Assembly: GCA_033557675.1 (NCBI GenBank)
Contig: JAWQRM010000449.1
Span: 1 to 22,547, forward strand
Source: Coptodactyla brooksi
Lineage: Eukaryota > Arthropoda > Insecta > Coleoptera > Scarabaeidae
Direction: 5' to 3'
Length of the DNA: 22,547 nt
The notes under the pieces were generated by a model. That model did no database searches and had not been told where the DNA came from. It saw nothing but the letters and a program-made list of their open reading frames with translations. Made by a program: the position numbers and the translations under genes. How positions within the stretch are numbered: position 1 is the stretch's first letter; every line of letters starts with the position of its first letter. This document shows positions 1 to 8,036 of the stretch, one piece after another.

Positions 1-24
1 GCAAACTGTACAGGTAACATCTAA

Positions 25-557
25 ATCTACACAGATGGATCCAAAAGAGAGAACGGTGCAGAAGCGGGGGTCTTCTCTTATGATCTTCGGCTCCAGCAGT
101 TCCTACCATTCTGCAGGTTTACTACTGTCCTACAGGCAGAATTGGTCGCCATTCGCACTACGGCACTTACTGACAGTAAGCCTTCTATTCTAGCACTTCG
201 AAGATACCAATACTCTTCCAAGTGGCTGGTGGAATGTCATGATGCTCTGGTACAGGCGTCACACCACAACAATGTAACTCTGTGTTGGATAAAGGGGCAT
301 AACGGAGCTCTAGGCAATGAGCATGCAGACAAGCTAGCCCGAAGGCAGCAGCTTGCACTGCCTGCGCACCCGAGCCTGTGATTGCACCCACTAACAGCAC
401 CGTGATTACTCTAATCAAGTCCAGAACCCTCGAGAAGTTTAAGGACCGATGGGACAGAGCACCTGATTGTCTTTTAGCCAAGAAGATTATGAGCTATCCT
501 AGCGAAAAGAATACCAGGAGACTACATGATTGTTTACTTCAGTGGGAAACGGTTTAG
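25..557 (+). pseudogene. RNase H domain of a non-LTR retrotransposon, broken
   Basis: The frame from 25 to 381 reads as a ribonuclease H domain of the kind found at the C-terminus of I/Jockey-type non-LTR retrotransposons, which degrades the RNA strand during reverse transcription. The visible landmarks come in the right order: IYTDGSK with the first catalytic Asp, AELVAI with the catalytic Glu, DSKPSILAL with the second Asp, and CWIKGHNGALGNEHADKLAR with the His and last Asp. A stop at 22-24 lies just upstream and a TGA at 379-381 ends the frame. From about 402 the coding sense continues in another frame (VITLIKSRTLEKFKDRWD) to a TAG at 555-557, so there is a frameshift near 380-400. The upstream reverse transcriptase and endonuclease would lie outside the window. 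It is a dead copy; the family is clear, the clade is not. Confidence 0.85.
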
Positions 558-702
558 GAGCAGCATAGATGCTTTAACTCTTGGGGTAAAGTTGGAGCAA
601 TGAAGCTTTCACTCCAAAGAGAGATAGAGTTGGAACAGCATTTAAGGTTTCACTCCAGAGGAAGAGTTGGAGCAGCATTTAAGCTTTAACTCCAGAGGGT
701 AA
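552..702 (+). repeat. 37-bp tandem repeat tail of the non-LTR element
   Basis: About three degenerate units of a repeat built around GTTGGAGCAGCA, TTAAGCTTTCACTCCAGAGG and a purine-rich linker follow directly after the coding end of the RNase H remnant. The same sequence with cleaner 37-bp units recurs at the right edge of the window, again behind the same coding-end sequence. This indicates that the repeats are the 3' tail of the element and not a chance minisatellite. Confidence 0.75.
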
Positions 703-933
703 GATCGAAGTAGCCTATACTTCAAACTGAACAGCGACGAGGTTCGGGTGACAACCTCTCTTCATTCACAATACTTAGCATATATATGTCTCGTGTCGCA
801 CCCATATCGAAAATGCGAAGTTGCATCTACGACATATGCACCACGACGATGGGTCATCGTAACTGGGAGCAATGCATTTTTATGCTATTATGTGAGTCGA
901 TGTAGGCATATTACAATCGATCGTCTTAGTATT
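703..933. other. Unassigned spacer
   Basis: AT-rich sequence between the retrotransposon tail and the first reverse-transcriptase fragment. I see no coding signature, repeat or RNA gene in it. The reading frame starting at 748 runs in the wrong frame relative to the reverse-transcriptase remnant and is not a gene. Confidence 0.5.
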
Positions 934-1330
934 GCTACACAGATCTTTCTAAGGTATTTGACTCTATTAATCCTCATCTCTTGTTGGAGAAATTAAGCCA
1001 TATCGGCTTGCGCTTGGAAGTTTTGTGGAATAGATGAATTCTTTAAAGGGCAGAAGTAACTATATATTTTACAGTGGCTATAAATCTGGTACTTTTACCA
1101 CTGTGGCTGGTTCGAGGCTCAGTTCAGGGGCCTCTCCTCTATAACTTGTTCATAAACGACCTGCTAACAGTTATATCTTGTCCTGTACTATTTTCGGTAA
1201 CTATTTTCGTCAATTACATCCCGGAAAGATGTCCGGAAGCTTTAGCTAAATATGGATATAGTGGAGTATGGACATATGGATATAGTCTGCGGGAGTTTGA
1301 GAGAGTGGAAACTGTTAAATATTGTGAATA
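934..1330 (+). pseudogene. Reverse transcriptase fragment of a Jockey-like non-LTR element, copy a
   Basis: Read with frameshifts, this segment carries reverse-transcriptase motif A as TDLSKVFDSI (expected xDFxKAFDxV), then LLLEKLS, then GYKSGTFTTVAG, the run that precedes the QGSxLGPLLF motif. The motif-B region itself is frameshifted at about 1110-1140. The FADD catalytic box expected near 1180-1200 is not recognisable. Beyond about 1200 the sequence is decayed and includes a short duplicated ATATGGATATAGT. About 210 bases of it are repeated in copy b (1441-1695), so the two are paralogous fragments in direct orientation. Stops and shifts rule out function. Confidence 0.7.
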
Positions 1331-1697
1331 AGCTTCCAGGTAAACTACGTACATTTATTTGAACTACATAGGTATCTACAACAACACTCGACAATTTGGC
1401 TAACCCGGCTTCTTTAACCCAATACATTTGTGAGCATCGTATGCAGGCGGATGCGATCTATACACATCTTTCTAAGGCGTTTGGCTCTATTAGTCATTGG
1501 CTCTTGCTGGAGAAATTAAGCCGAACTGGTTTGTGCGGAAGTTTTCTGGAATAAATGAGTTCTTCTTTAAAAGGCAGAAGCAACTATACATTTTACAACG
1601 GCTATAAATCTAGTACTTTTACCACTGTGGCCGGAGTGCCTCGGGGCTCAGTTCCGGGGCCTTTTCTATTCAATTTGTTTATACACGAACTATAGCA
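1331..1697 (+). pseudogene. Reverse transcriptase fragment of a Jockey-like non-LTR element, copy b
   Basis: This is the best preserved of the three reverse-transcriptase pieces. The N-terminal part reads STTT..NLA, then LTQYICEHRMQADAIY. Motif A follows as THLSKAFGSI, in which both expected aspartates are lost, to His and Gly. Next come LLLEKLSRTGL, GRSNYTFYNGYKSS and GVPRGSVPGPFLFNLFIHEL, which corresponds to the QGSxLGPLLFxxxxNDL region. A TAA interrupts it after FLE at about 1551-1553. The loss of the metal-binding Asp and the stop show a dead copy. The first 115 bases recur in inverted orientation at 1825-1984. Confidence 0.75.
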
Positions 1698-1824
1698 TAA
1701 AATAGAGACAGATTCTCGAGTAGCTTCGGATTTTCTGATATCTATACAGTGCGGATTAATTTCGCCAGCAAGAGACGATGAGTAGTAGAGCCAAATGCCT
1801 GAAAAAGATCTCCACGGATGCGAT
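1698..1824. other. Spacer between reverse-transcriptase fragments
   Basis: Short stretch without a recognisable feature. It probably includes further decayed retroelement sequence, but I cannot align it to anything else in the window. Confidence 0.3.
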
Positions 1825-1984
1825 ACTCATATCCATAGATACGATACTCACAAATGTATTGAGTTAGAGAGGTCAGATTAGTAACAGTAACAAAATTCGT
1901 GCTGACATTCAGAAATAAATTGTCGAGTGTTATTGTAGATGCCTATGTAGTTCAAAGGAATGTTATATAATTTACCTGGAAGCT
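1825..1984 (-). pseudogene. Inverted fragment of the same reverse transcriptase
   Basis: On the minus strand this aligns to the start of copy b (1331-1445). Both contain AGCTTCCAGGTAAA, TTTGAACTACATAGG, ACTCGACAATTT and AATACATTTGTGAG in the same order. The minus-strand copy carries an extra internal stretch of about 45 bases that copy b lacks. It covers only the part upstream of motif A. Together with copies a and b it shows that this element inserted or rearranged here at least twice. Confidence 0.7.
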
Positions 1985-2112
1985 AGATCGCCAGATTTGT
2001 CCCCAAATGGTTTTTTTTGTGGAGCTCCTTGAAACAGGCCGTGTACGGCAACGAGCGAGCAGAAAATCTGAATGCCGCGAGAGCTAAAATAATTTCTATT
2101 GAAATTAAGGAA
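1982..2112 (+). pseudogene. C-terminal scrap of a Tc1/mariner-type transposase
   Basis: The frame reads ARSPDLSPNGFF, then after a 1-base shift LWSSLKQAVYGNERAENLN. This is the RSPDLSPxDFFLWxxLK signature that surrounds the last catalytic Asp of IS630/Tc1/mariner DDE transposases; here that Asp is Gly. It keeps the PDLS residues that the copies at 15251 and 18440 have lost. It abuts the inverted reverse-transcriptase fragment at about 1984 and fades after 2110. Confidence 0.65.
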
Positions 2113-2115
2113 TTT

Positions 2116-2259
2116 CTATTGAAATATAGTAACCTTTGCATATTCCGTTAGATGCGCTTTCAATACAAAACTTAAGTGCTTGTGATCTTCTGGTTTTAAT
2201 AATTCTGAATATAATGTAATTGAGTCAATTACAGAATTATCCGATGCCACATATTTCAC
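2116..2259 (-). pseudogene. Unrecognised short open stretch, last of a minus-strand cluster
   Basis: On the minus strand 47 codons stay open to a TAG at 2118-2116, reading LYSELLKPEDHKHLSFVLKA in the middle and ending in TIFQ. The composition (charged residues, alternating Leu and Lys) looks like protein, but I do not recognise it and there is no ATG at its upstream end. It lies in the same frame as, and about 30 bases downstream of, the frame ending at 2290, separated from it by stops. It may be the eroded start or middle of a longer protein. Chance cannot be excluded at this length. Confidence 0.3.
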
Positions 2260-2289
2260 CAAACTTCACTTCACTGAGTTTCACAACTG

Positions 2290-2478
2290 TTAATGGCAAT
2301 GAGCTGTTGACTCCTGGTGAAGATATATCACAATTCCAACTCCTACGAGACATATCCCGATGATTACTGCTACTTCTGCCATGAAAAACTTTGCGTATGC
2401 TTCATTTGTTGCGCCGCCACTGCTTCCAGCCTGCTAGATGACGATCTCTTTTTCTTGCTTTGATTGATTAGAACCCAT
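2290..2478 (-). pseudogene. Small membrane-type reading frame with myristoylation-like start
   Basis: Starting at ATG 2478 on the minus strand the frame begins MGSNQSKQEK, a Gly-2 and Ser/Lys-rich start that resembles N-myristoylation signals. It meets one TAG after 14 codons (2436-2434) and continues in the same frame to a TAA at 2292-2290. The second half holds one strongly hydrophobic segment, VAVIIGICLVGVGIVIYL, that could span a membrane. With the internal stop it is about 62 codons. The start overlaps the end of the preceding frame by 11 bases, a compact arrangement more usual in viruses than in insect genes. I do not recognise the family; a viral-derived origin is only a guess. Confidence 0.4.
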
Positions 2479-2614
2479 TTTCGAAGAAATTGATGCACCT
2501 GTGTAAGCAGATTATTACCACTGTCATCACTCCAATTACTCCTCCAAGGATCGCTGTAATCTTTAGCATCACCAAAGTTTCGTCTTCACCCAATGATACT
2601 AACTCTAGTTGCAT
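2468..2614 (-). CDS. Small hydrophobic reading frame, 48 aa, unknown
   Basis: An uninterrupted 48-codon frame runs on the minus strand from ATG 2614 to TAA 2470-2468. An acidic N-terminus (LVSLGEDET) is followed by one predicted membrane span, ITAILGGVIGVMTVVIICL, and a short basic/aromatic tail. Its stop overlaps the start of the next frame, whose product has the same layout, so the two could be a diverged pair. I know no family to assign. Length alone makes a chance frame possible; the membrane segment and the overlap with a second similar frame are what make it worth listing. Confidence 0.3.
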   Translation of the reverse strand: MQLELVSLGEDETLVMLKITAILGGVIGVMTVVIICLHRCINFFENGF

Positions 2615-3296
2615 GATTATGATTCGTTGTTAATTCATTGATAGTGCTCATTAATAACTTTTTTTAAGGGTCGCCATGAAATAATCTATTCGTCCTTTAT
2701 GATGTATGGATGACGAAGAAAACTCCAATTATGAGGTTAACCATTTATTTTACTCTCCCATCTTAATTCTACGGCTATAGATTAAAAAGTCTTCCTTTAT
2801 TACTAATTACTTATCATTTATTGTATCACATATTGCTTAATTGGGAATGCACGCGTAAAGAGGTTTATAGCGGAATACCGAGCATTGAACTGTTCACGCA
2901 TTAATAGTGTGGCACTGGAATGTGCTACCACCGCACTATGAGAGATTATATTACTGTTTGGTATTTCAGAGCAGCCTATTTGAGCGGCTATTGTAATTTT
3001 TTTAATTCAGTATTCTTTTTTATGCTCAAGTGGGGTTTTTATGAATTTATTTTTTTATTTTTCTTTTATAAGAATAGGTTTGTTCCTTTTGTGTAATCAA
3101 CATTTCATGCCAGTAACATTTAAAAGGAGACATTTCTAAGATCTCTGTTTTACGTAAGTAAAAGAGCACTAACTAGTACGATACACTCTTCGTCTAATAC
3201 TGTACATGGCTGTAGGGCATTGTACAGATAGCTTTCCCATCAAAAACATAAACACAAACTGTGGAATCAGTCGAAGCGCGGACGTTGTATGGAATA
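2615..3296. other. AT-rich stretch without recognised features
   Basis: Mostly AT-rich sequence with short T tracts. It lies upstream of the minus-strand reading-frame cluster and could contain its promoter, but I see no distinctive motif. The frames at 3169-3444 (minus) and 3206-3574 (plus) are shadows overlapping the transposase duplication that begins near 3297. Confidence 0.5.
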
Positions 3297-3578
3297 AGGA
3301 TAAACCAGTACAACAATGCAGAATTAACAGACATGCATTCTGTGATTTCAGCGTGATGGGGCTCCCGCAGGTGTCTACGTCAGTTCCTGGACTTGACCTA
3401 CCCACGTCGCTGAATTGGCAGAGGCGACCCTGTACCGTGGCCACCGTGATCCCCGGACCTAAATTTCCTGGATTTCTACTTCTGGAGATATCTCAAGTCT
3501 CTGGTATACGAGAGGTCTTCAGCCAGGTCTTCGATTTTGTATACAGACATTACAAAAGAAGTGTTACGTTGTAGGGAA
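3297..3578 (+). pseudogene. Tc1/mariner-type transposase fragment, tandem copy A
   Basis: First of two direct 282-bp units. Read with shifts it gives HRDGAPAG (second catalytic Asp region, expected HDGAPAHF), a decayed QFLDLTY region, and traces of the RSPDLNxxDFYLW motif around the last catalytic Asp. Relative to copy B it has lost about 10 bases at the DGAPA site (near 3366) and gained 10 bases just before it (3336-3345), so the overall spacing to copy B is unchanged. The gained bases make a small hairpin, ACAGA/TCTGT. The copy ends with ATTACAAAAGAAGTGTTAC, as does copy B. Confidence 0.7.
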
Positions 3579-3853
3579 AGGGTAAACCAGCACAGCAATG
3601 CAGAATTCACAGACATGTTTCACCGTGATAGAGCTCCTGCAAGTTTCCGCAGGAGTCTACGTCAGTTCCTGGACTTGACCTACCCACGTCGCTGGATTGG
3701 CAGTAGCGGCCCTGAACCGTGGCCACCGTGATCCCTGGACCTAAATTTCCTGGATTTCTACCTCTGGAGATATTTTAAGTCTCTGGTATAGGACAGGTCT
3801 TCAGCCAGGTCTTTGATTTTGTATTCAGACATTACAAAAGAAGTGTTACACAC
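3579..3853 (+). pseudogene. Tc1/mariner-type transposase fragment, tandem copy B
   Basis: The better preserved unit. In one frame it reads DRAPASFRRSLRQFLDLTYP and then RRWIGSSGPEPWPP, stops, and continues in sense as SLDLNFLDFYLWRYFKSLVY. This is the block between the second and third catalytic Asp of an insect IS630/Tc1/mariner transposase, normally HDGAPAHF...RWIGRGGPxxWPPRSPDLNPLDFYLWGxLKSLVY. A TGA stands where R of PRSPDL should be. It belongs to a different subfamily from the copies at 15251 and 18440 (DFYLW against DFFLW, DGAPA against DGCPA). The N-terminal DNA-binding region is absent. Confidence 0.8.
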
Positions 3854-5339
3854 ATTTTCGTGGGCCTTCAAATGCCTACTCAAAAATGTTTACCAGCTCT
3901 CGGTCTATATTTTCTCGTGCCTAAAGACCCGACATGACCCGGAGAGGAAAGTTCGTTTGTATGGTAGCCCGTTCGTAACGGACCTTCGGGCACGTTCGAT
4001 AAGTTTTAGTTCTCACAGCGAAACCGCAATGTAGGTGTCCCCGTTGGTTGCAGCGCGTTGCTTGTTCCGTAATTATATTAGAGCCGGTGTGTCCCGTTTC
4101 GCGGGTCAGATGTCTTCCGATAGATAGATTTATTCGCGAGCCGGTCGCGAGGTGCCATTGTTTGCAAATGGGCCCTTCTCTCCCTTGCCCTCCCCGCACG
4201 GGCCCCCATTGTTCCCGTGTTCCCGTCGCTCTACCACGCGAATACCGTACGAAAACACGGTAGTCCACCGTCATCATTACTGTTGGCCCTTCTTTTCTTT
4301 TGCTTCGAAACCTCCTCTTTTACTCCTCGGCGTACTGTTAGGTAGAATGATCTTAAGCTTTAAAGAGTTATTCGTAGATTTACGTTCGCTCTAAGGAGAC
4401 AATACCTTCTAGGTGGAACACGCGGCTCCTCCGGGACAACAATGGGATAGTTCGCCGTTGCCGTTTGTGCGTGTGAAATATTGCCGGATCACGTGACACT
4501 CTGCTACCGCGCCAGATAACATCTAAGGAGGCTCTCCTTGTGTGGCGAATCCCGCAACACCACACACCTCCGAACGGGTCCGGCCCACGTTGTCCCGTCG
4601 TCGTAGACAATGAGGACCGCGTCGTCCGAGGGGGAATTAATAAATTTCGAATTCCGCACGAAAAGCATACACCATATTTTCGCTCTGTGCCGAGAAACCG
4701 TCTCTGCCCGCATGCGGGTTAACAAGTTTCAATTTTAACGCGCGACATCTCATTTGTAGTAAATCTGCGATCTGCCTACGTGTTATCCCGAGTTACGAGT
4801 GTCCGGAACGGGCTCTCGGGGCCCCCTTCAATTCCCAATTTACCGAACCGTAAGCCCAGTCAACGCTCCTCAATATCAATCGGGCCCAATTACGGTACTT
4901 GATATATATTTTTTTCCCCGAGTGACGGTTGCCTGTCACGTCCCGTGGCATACACAGATTTTATCTCTCTCCGGCCAAGAACTACCGACACAGAATACCA
5001 AAAATATCTCAGCAATCAATGACAATCTCCGAGATCTCGACCGAGCTTTGTACCGCGTCCCTTTCCTCCCGCGATGACCCGTTACAGTGCGCTTCGCCTT
5101 CGTCGGGGCCTACTCCGATTGATTAACGCCCGTACGGTTTACACAAGTTTGGGAATTTTCGGACCACCCAAAGACGAATGAAATAACCCGCATTGTTACG
5201 TACAATACAGTGGCGCGCAGCCTATTTGACACGGTGCCTGTTTTAAAATTCAACTCGCGATAATTTAACCATTAAATGGTATATCGAGAACTTCATTTAT
5301 TTAACAAAACTGCTGTTAAAACAACAATTAACTACACTC
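3854..5339. other. Unique CpG-rich non-coding block
   Basis: About 1.5 kb of sequence rich in CpG, with no internal repeats and no transposon signature. Short reading frames occur on both strands but overlap each other and look like products of low stop-codon density. Such preserved CpG-rich intergenic DNA between AT-rich transposon debris is compatible with regulatory or otherwise constrained sequence. That is an inference and needs cross-species alignment. Confidence 0.4.
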
Positions 5340-5479
5340 ACTACACTTAGAATTCACTACACTTACTTCCTTAATCTAATCTTCCAAATGTGAACGTCAG
5401 TAGAACGCCACTCGGATGTGGCGAGACCATCGGATGCTGCTTATCCCAGGAATCTGGGTAACGGAACAGATGTGGTGAT
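5340..5479 (+). repeat. Fragments of repeat X and a SINE-like head
   Basis: 5357-5400 matches the start of repeat X (CTACACTTACTTCC, AATCTTCCAAATG). From about 5410 the sequence matches the start of the SINE-like insertion at 11494, sharing GTGGCGAGACCATCGG, ATGCTGCTTATCCCAGG and AATCTGGGTAACGG. The middle of X is missing, so this is a collapsed version of the X plus SINE arrangement seen at 11360-11600. It ends at GATCGTTAG, where a hairpin cluster begins. Confidence 0.6.
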
Positions 5480-5546
5480 CGTTAGAGGGGTAGGCCCTCT
5501 AACGCAAGCTTAACCTTGCACTCGATTCACCATATAGGAAACCTAT
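5480..5546. repeat. Run of three short hairpins
   Basis: Three perfect inverted repeats follow one another. CGTTAGAGGG/CCCTCTAACG has a 5-base loop (5480-5504). GCAAG/CTTGC has a 6-base loop (5504-5519). ATAGG/CCTAT has a 3-base loop (5534-5546). They lie exactly where similarity to the SINE-like element stops and are absent from the other copy at 11570. Confidence 0.7.
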
Positions 5547-5617
5547 CAAAACATATTCTCCCACAGTTATGCACAAAAGTCATAAAAAATCTCTACAGAA
5601 GCAACCAAAAATCTAAC

Positions 5618-5639
5618 TATATATATATATATATATATA
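5618..5639. repeat. (TA)11 microsatellite
   Basis: Eleven consecutive TA dinucleotides. Confidence 0.95.
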
Positions 5640-6742
5640 GTTTATCTATATATTAATTATCGTTGATACATCGTAAAGCTTAACTCTTCCGGCGACACCA
5701 CCTGTTTCGTCCACCTGGGTTAAATGGTTTGTAACATCATCGGTGGTAAAAAGGTTCTCTCTAGGGGAGAAATAATTGGCTATACACCGTCTTGCACTAT
5801 TCAAAATCAGCCCAGCATCTAAGCCACGGTGGATGGAGCATCGGTTTGTGCGCTAATGGTCAAGTTAGCGTTGGAAATCCTCCGTGTCGCGATGATTCAT
5901 TATTCGCTATTATTTATTACCCGACGAGATCGTCCAGAAGCCGCATATAAAGTGATATTCTTGTATACCTTTTTCGATGTCTAATTTTGAAATTACGTCC
6001 GCCGCTTAAAAAGACCTAATAATAACGAGAACAAGACCAAGCCCGGGTTTGTACGTTTTTATCCACTGTCTGGACTCGGCAATAAATACGGGTGGTTGTT
6101 TGTAAACCGAACATAAACCTTCGTTTACCATCGGGCAGAGCAGACTATCTCCGTCGATCAACAGCCTAACTGGCGCGTTGATATTCTTAGCTAACTCACC
6201 GTTTTTCCTACCAATATATGCAAATTATATTTGCAATTTAAATAACCTCAACGGCGGATGCAATCGCCAATAAATCATAACGCCATTGCGCCCAGACAGT
6301 GTTAAGTACTTAATAACGGCCGTATTGATTTATATTGCGCAATCTGTTCAATTAGACAAGCGCACTCTTATCTCGAACGGAGATCTCGAATTCCGGGTCG
6401 TTTAGTTCCTTTTTCGACATTTTGCCCGCAGACCAGGTCCCCACTCGGATAGTTAAATATTTGCCGTCCCTAAATGACGTCCCATCAAAGCGACATTTTT
6501 CATACGCACCTAGCGAATGGTTTACACTAACAAGCCATTATATTACGACGGCGAGGCAGTTAAGAAACTAATTACTTCTTTATCCAATGGGTCCTTTAAC
6601 AACGCCCAGGCGATACCACAACCTATGTCTATTGTATTATCGCCGGACATATAAATTGTAATGAAATTTTCGTTTTTGTCCCTTTTATTTATACCTTACG
6701 TACAGAAAGTCCACACCGGCACTACACCAATTAAAATGTTTA
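5640..6742. other. Unique non-coding block
   Basis: About 1.1 kb without transposon similarity or convincing coding capacity, moderately CpG-rich with many ATTA/TAAT cores. It includes a paired POU-octamer-like site at 6219-6235. Candidate regulatory DNA by composition only. Confidence 0.35.
6219..6235. promoter_or_regulatory. Inverted pair of POU octamer-like sites
   Basis: TGCAAAT and ATTTGCA face each other across a 3-base spacer; the left half with its preceding A is a full octamer, ATGCAAAT. Paired octamers can bind POU-homeodomain dimers. That is family knowledge; binding here is unproven and the site could be chance in AT-rich DNA. Confidence 0.25.
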
Positions 6743-6780
6743 AATTCTCTTCGATGTGAGAGAATTTCTCGAATTGAGAA
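6743..6780. repeat. Two adjacent hairpins at the left edge of an LTR-like fragment
   Basis: AATTCTCT/AGAGAATT with an 8-base loop (6743-6766) is followed at once by TTCTC/GAGAA with a 5-base loop (6766-6780). Confidence 0.6.
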
Positions 6781-7037
6781 TTATTATTCCACGTTAAAGG
6801 ACCTAAGGAAAAACGCAGAAATACGATACTTAGGCGAAAAATACACATGAATTCCTATCTTCAGACTTTAATCGGTCCAATGTAATCGATGATTCTTATA
6901 GATAAATCCGACAAATGGTCGAAAGGACGTCGTCCATAATTTCAAAAATTCACCGAAGAGAGAATCCAACTCACACAGTCTCTTCTATAAAGAATATTCA
7001 ACATGTCTCTCGAATGTTTGTCGAATTGAGAATTATT
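6769..7037 (+). mobile_element. LTR-like fragment (third copy) flanked by 17-bp direct repeats
   Basis: 6790-7003 matches the downstream part of the LTR-like element at 19763-21129 and at 9800-10020. It shares TTAAAGGACCTAAGG, GACTTTAATCGGTCCAATG, ATAGATAAATCCGAC, GGAAAGGACGTCGTCC (here GAAAGGACGTCGTCC) and ATCCAACTCACACAGTCTC, ending in a TATA-like CTATAAAGAATATTCAAC. The upstream part of the element is absent. An identical 17-mer, TCGAATTGAGAATTATT, lies at 6769-6785 and 7021-7037 on either side and is not present in the other copies. It is either a target duplication or a product of the local palindromes. Confidence 0.6.
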
Positions 7038-7042
7038 CTCAA
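7026..7042. repeat. Perfect palindrome at the right edge of the LTR-like fragment
   Basis: TTGAGAAT and ATTCTCAA flank a single central T, giving a 17-base palindrome that overlaps the right-hand 17-bp direct repeat. Confidence 0.7.
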
Positions 7043-7436
7043 ATATTCCGACGGCTTACCCGCGCAACCGGTTAACGCGGAAGGACCCGGAGAGCGGCGC
7101 GATAACAAATCGGCCCGGGCCGGGCGGTGCGGGGAATTCGCGGCCTCGGCGGAGCCTCGAGGGCCCGAAAACGGTCCTTATTTACGTTATTTAAGTTCGC
7201 CCACCTGTGTGCCTCCTCGCCGGTGATTCAGCGCGCCGCGTTCATCATAACCCGGCGCTGACCGGCAACCCTTTCGGTGAGAAATGACGCCACGCTAAAT
7301 TAACAGTTCTAAACGTGGCCCGGTAATCGATTTCGAACAGTTGTCCGCCGCGAACGCGGCTAACGTATGGCTTCGTTATGCCCGGTACCCGTTTTATTAA
7401 GGGGAGAACATTGCGCCGGGTTATAAACGACAGAGG
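7043..7436. other. GC-rich non-coding block
   Basis: Very CpG-rich sequence (GGCCCGGGCCGGGCGG and similar) of about 400 bases. The short open frames on both strands overlap and show no recognisable domain. It may be part of a CpG-island-like or conserved element. Confidence 0.35.

Positions 7437-7462
<26 letters not shown>
7437..7462. repeat. (GA)13 microsatellite
   Basis: Thirteen GA dinucleotides, preceded by GAGG. It is the source of the Ser/Leu-rich shadow frames on the minus strand. Confidence 0.95.
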
Positions 7463-7469
<7 letters not shown>

Positions 7470-7599
7470 CATCGGCCCCGTGATGGTCGAAATACCCAAT
7501 GAGAATGGCGGGTTTGAGTAATAAGGTGTGAAAATTAAGCTGAAATAACGAAGTAACGAAGCAAATGGAAACAAAAGTAATCAAAGGAAATGAACTTAG

Positions 7600-7985
7600 A
7601 GAAAGGACTCAGAACAGAAACTTGAGAAGGATACGAAGAAGATTATACAAGAAAACTCTTTCACATTAGATTATATCATGAGCACAATCCATGGACTGAG
7701 TGGACAATAGACAAGACTATTGAAGAGGACAATTGATTAGTAATTGAAGAGTAAGGAAAACTCGCATTAGCAATACAAGAATTTTTCAAATGATTGTTTG
7801 CTTTGGATATCTGGTCTTCCGCTGATTCCATCTTGCATTTCGAATTTTAGAAAATATTCGAATTTTGGAAAAAATTTTGGCGGTCTTTAGTTGTCAGATA
7901 ATCCGAACCTCCCCTTCTCCACTGCAGCTGGCGACGTGGGAAATTACACCGAAGTTCGCATTTGGAAGATTGGAATAAGAATTCC
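7600..7985 (-). repeat. Repeat X, inverted copy
   Basis: On the minus strand this aligns to the repeat at 12262-12650 over most of its length. In order it shares ATTCCAATCTTCCAAATGCGAA, read in two pieces, then GCAGTGGAGAAGGGGAG, GGATTATCTGA, AAATGCAAGATGGAAT, TTTGAAAAATTCTTGT, TCAATTACTAAT, TTGTCCTC and TATTGTCCACTCAG. There is no coding capacity and I cannot name the family. With the copies at 11360 and 12262 it is an interspersed, non-autonomous element of roughly 400 bp. Confidence 0.65.
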
Positions 7986-8036
7986 AATTCATGATTGATG
8001 AATTCATGATAGATTCATAATAGGGTCATTGCGGAT

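Noticed and set aside
185..481. 98-codon minus-strand frame
   Set aside because: Antisense shadow of the clear RNase H domain.
1105..1125. GGTTCGAGGCTC looked like a tRNA B box
   Set aside because: It lies in the reverse-transcriptase fragment, has no matching A box or acceptor stem, and does not fit the TFC loop.
3206..3574. 122-codon plus-strand frame
   Set aside because: It runs through the transposase duplication in the wrong frame; the transposase sense is in the other frames.
3628..3658. CTCCTGC/GCAGGAG hairpin in transposase copy B
   Set aside because: It falls in frame with normal transposase sequence (APASFRRSLRQFLD), so it is probably ancestral coding sequence and not a fold-back product.
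7245..7584. Two minus-strand frames with Ser/Leu-rich stretches
   Set aside because: The runs of SLSLSLSL come from reading the GA microsatellite at 7437-7462.
7990..8012. GATGAATTCATGATA occurs at 7997 and again at 19499
   Set aside because: The word is partly palindromic and AT-rich, and the flanks do not align, so chance is the easier explanation.
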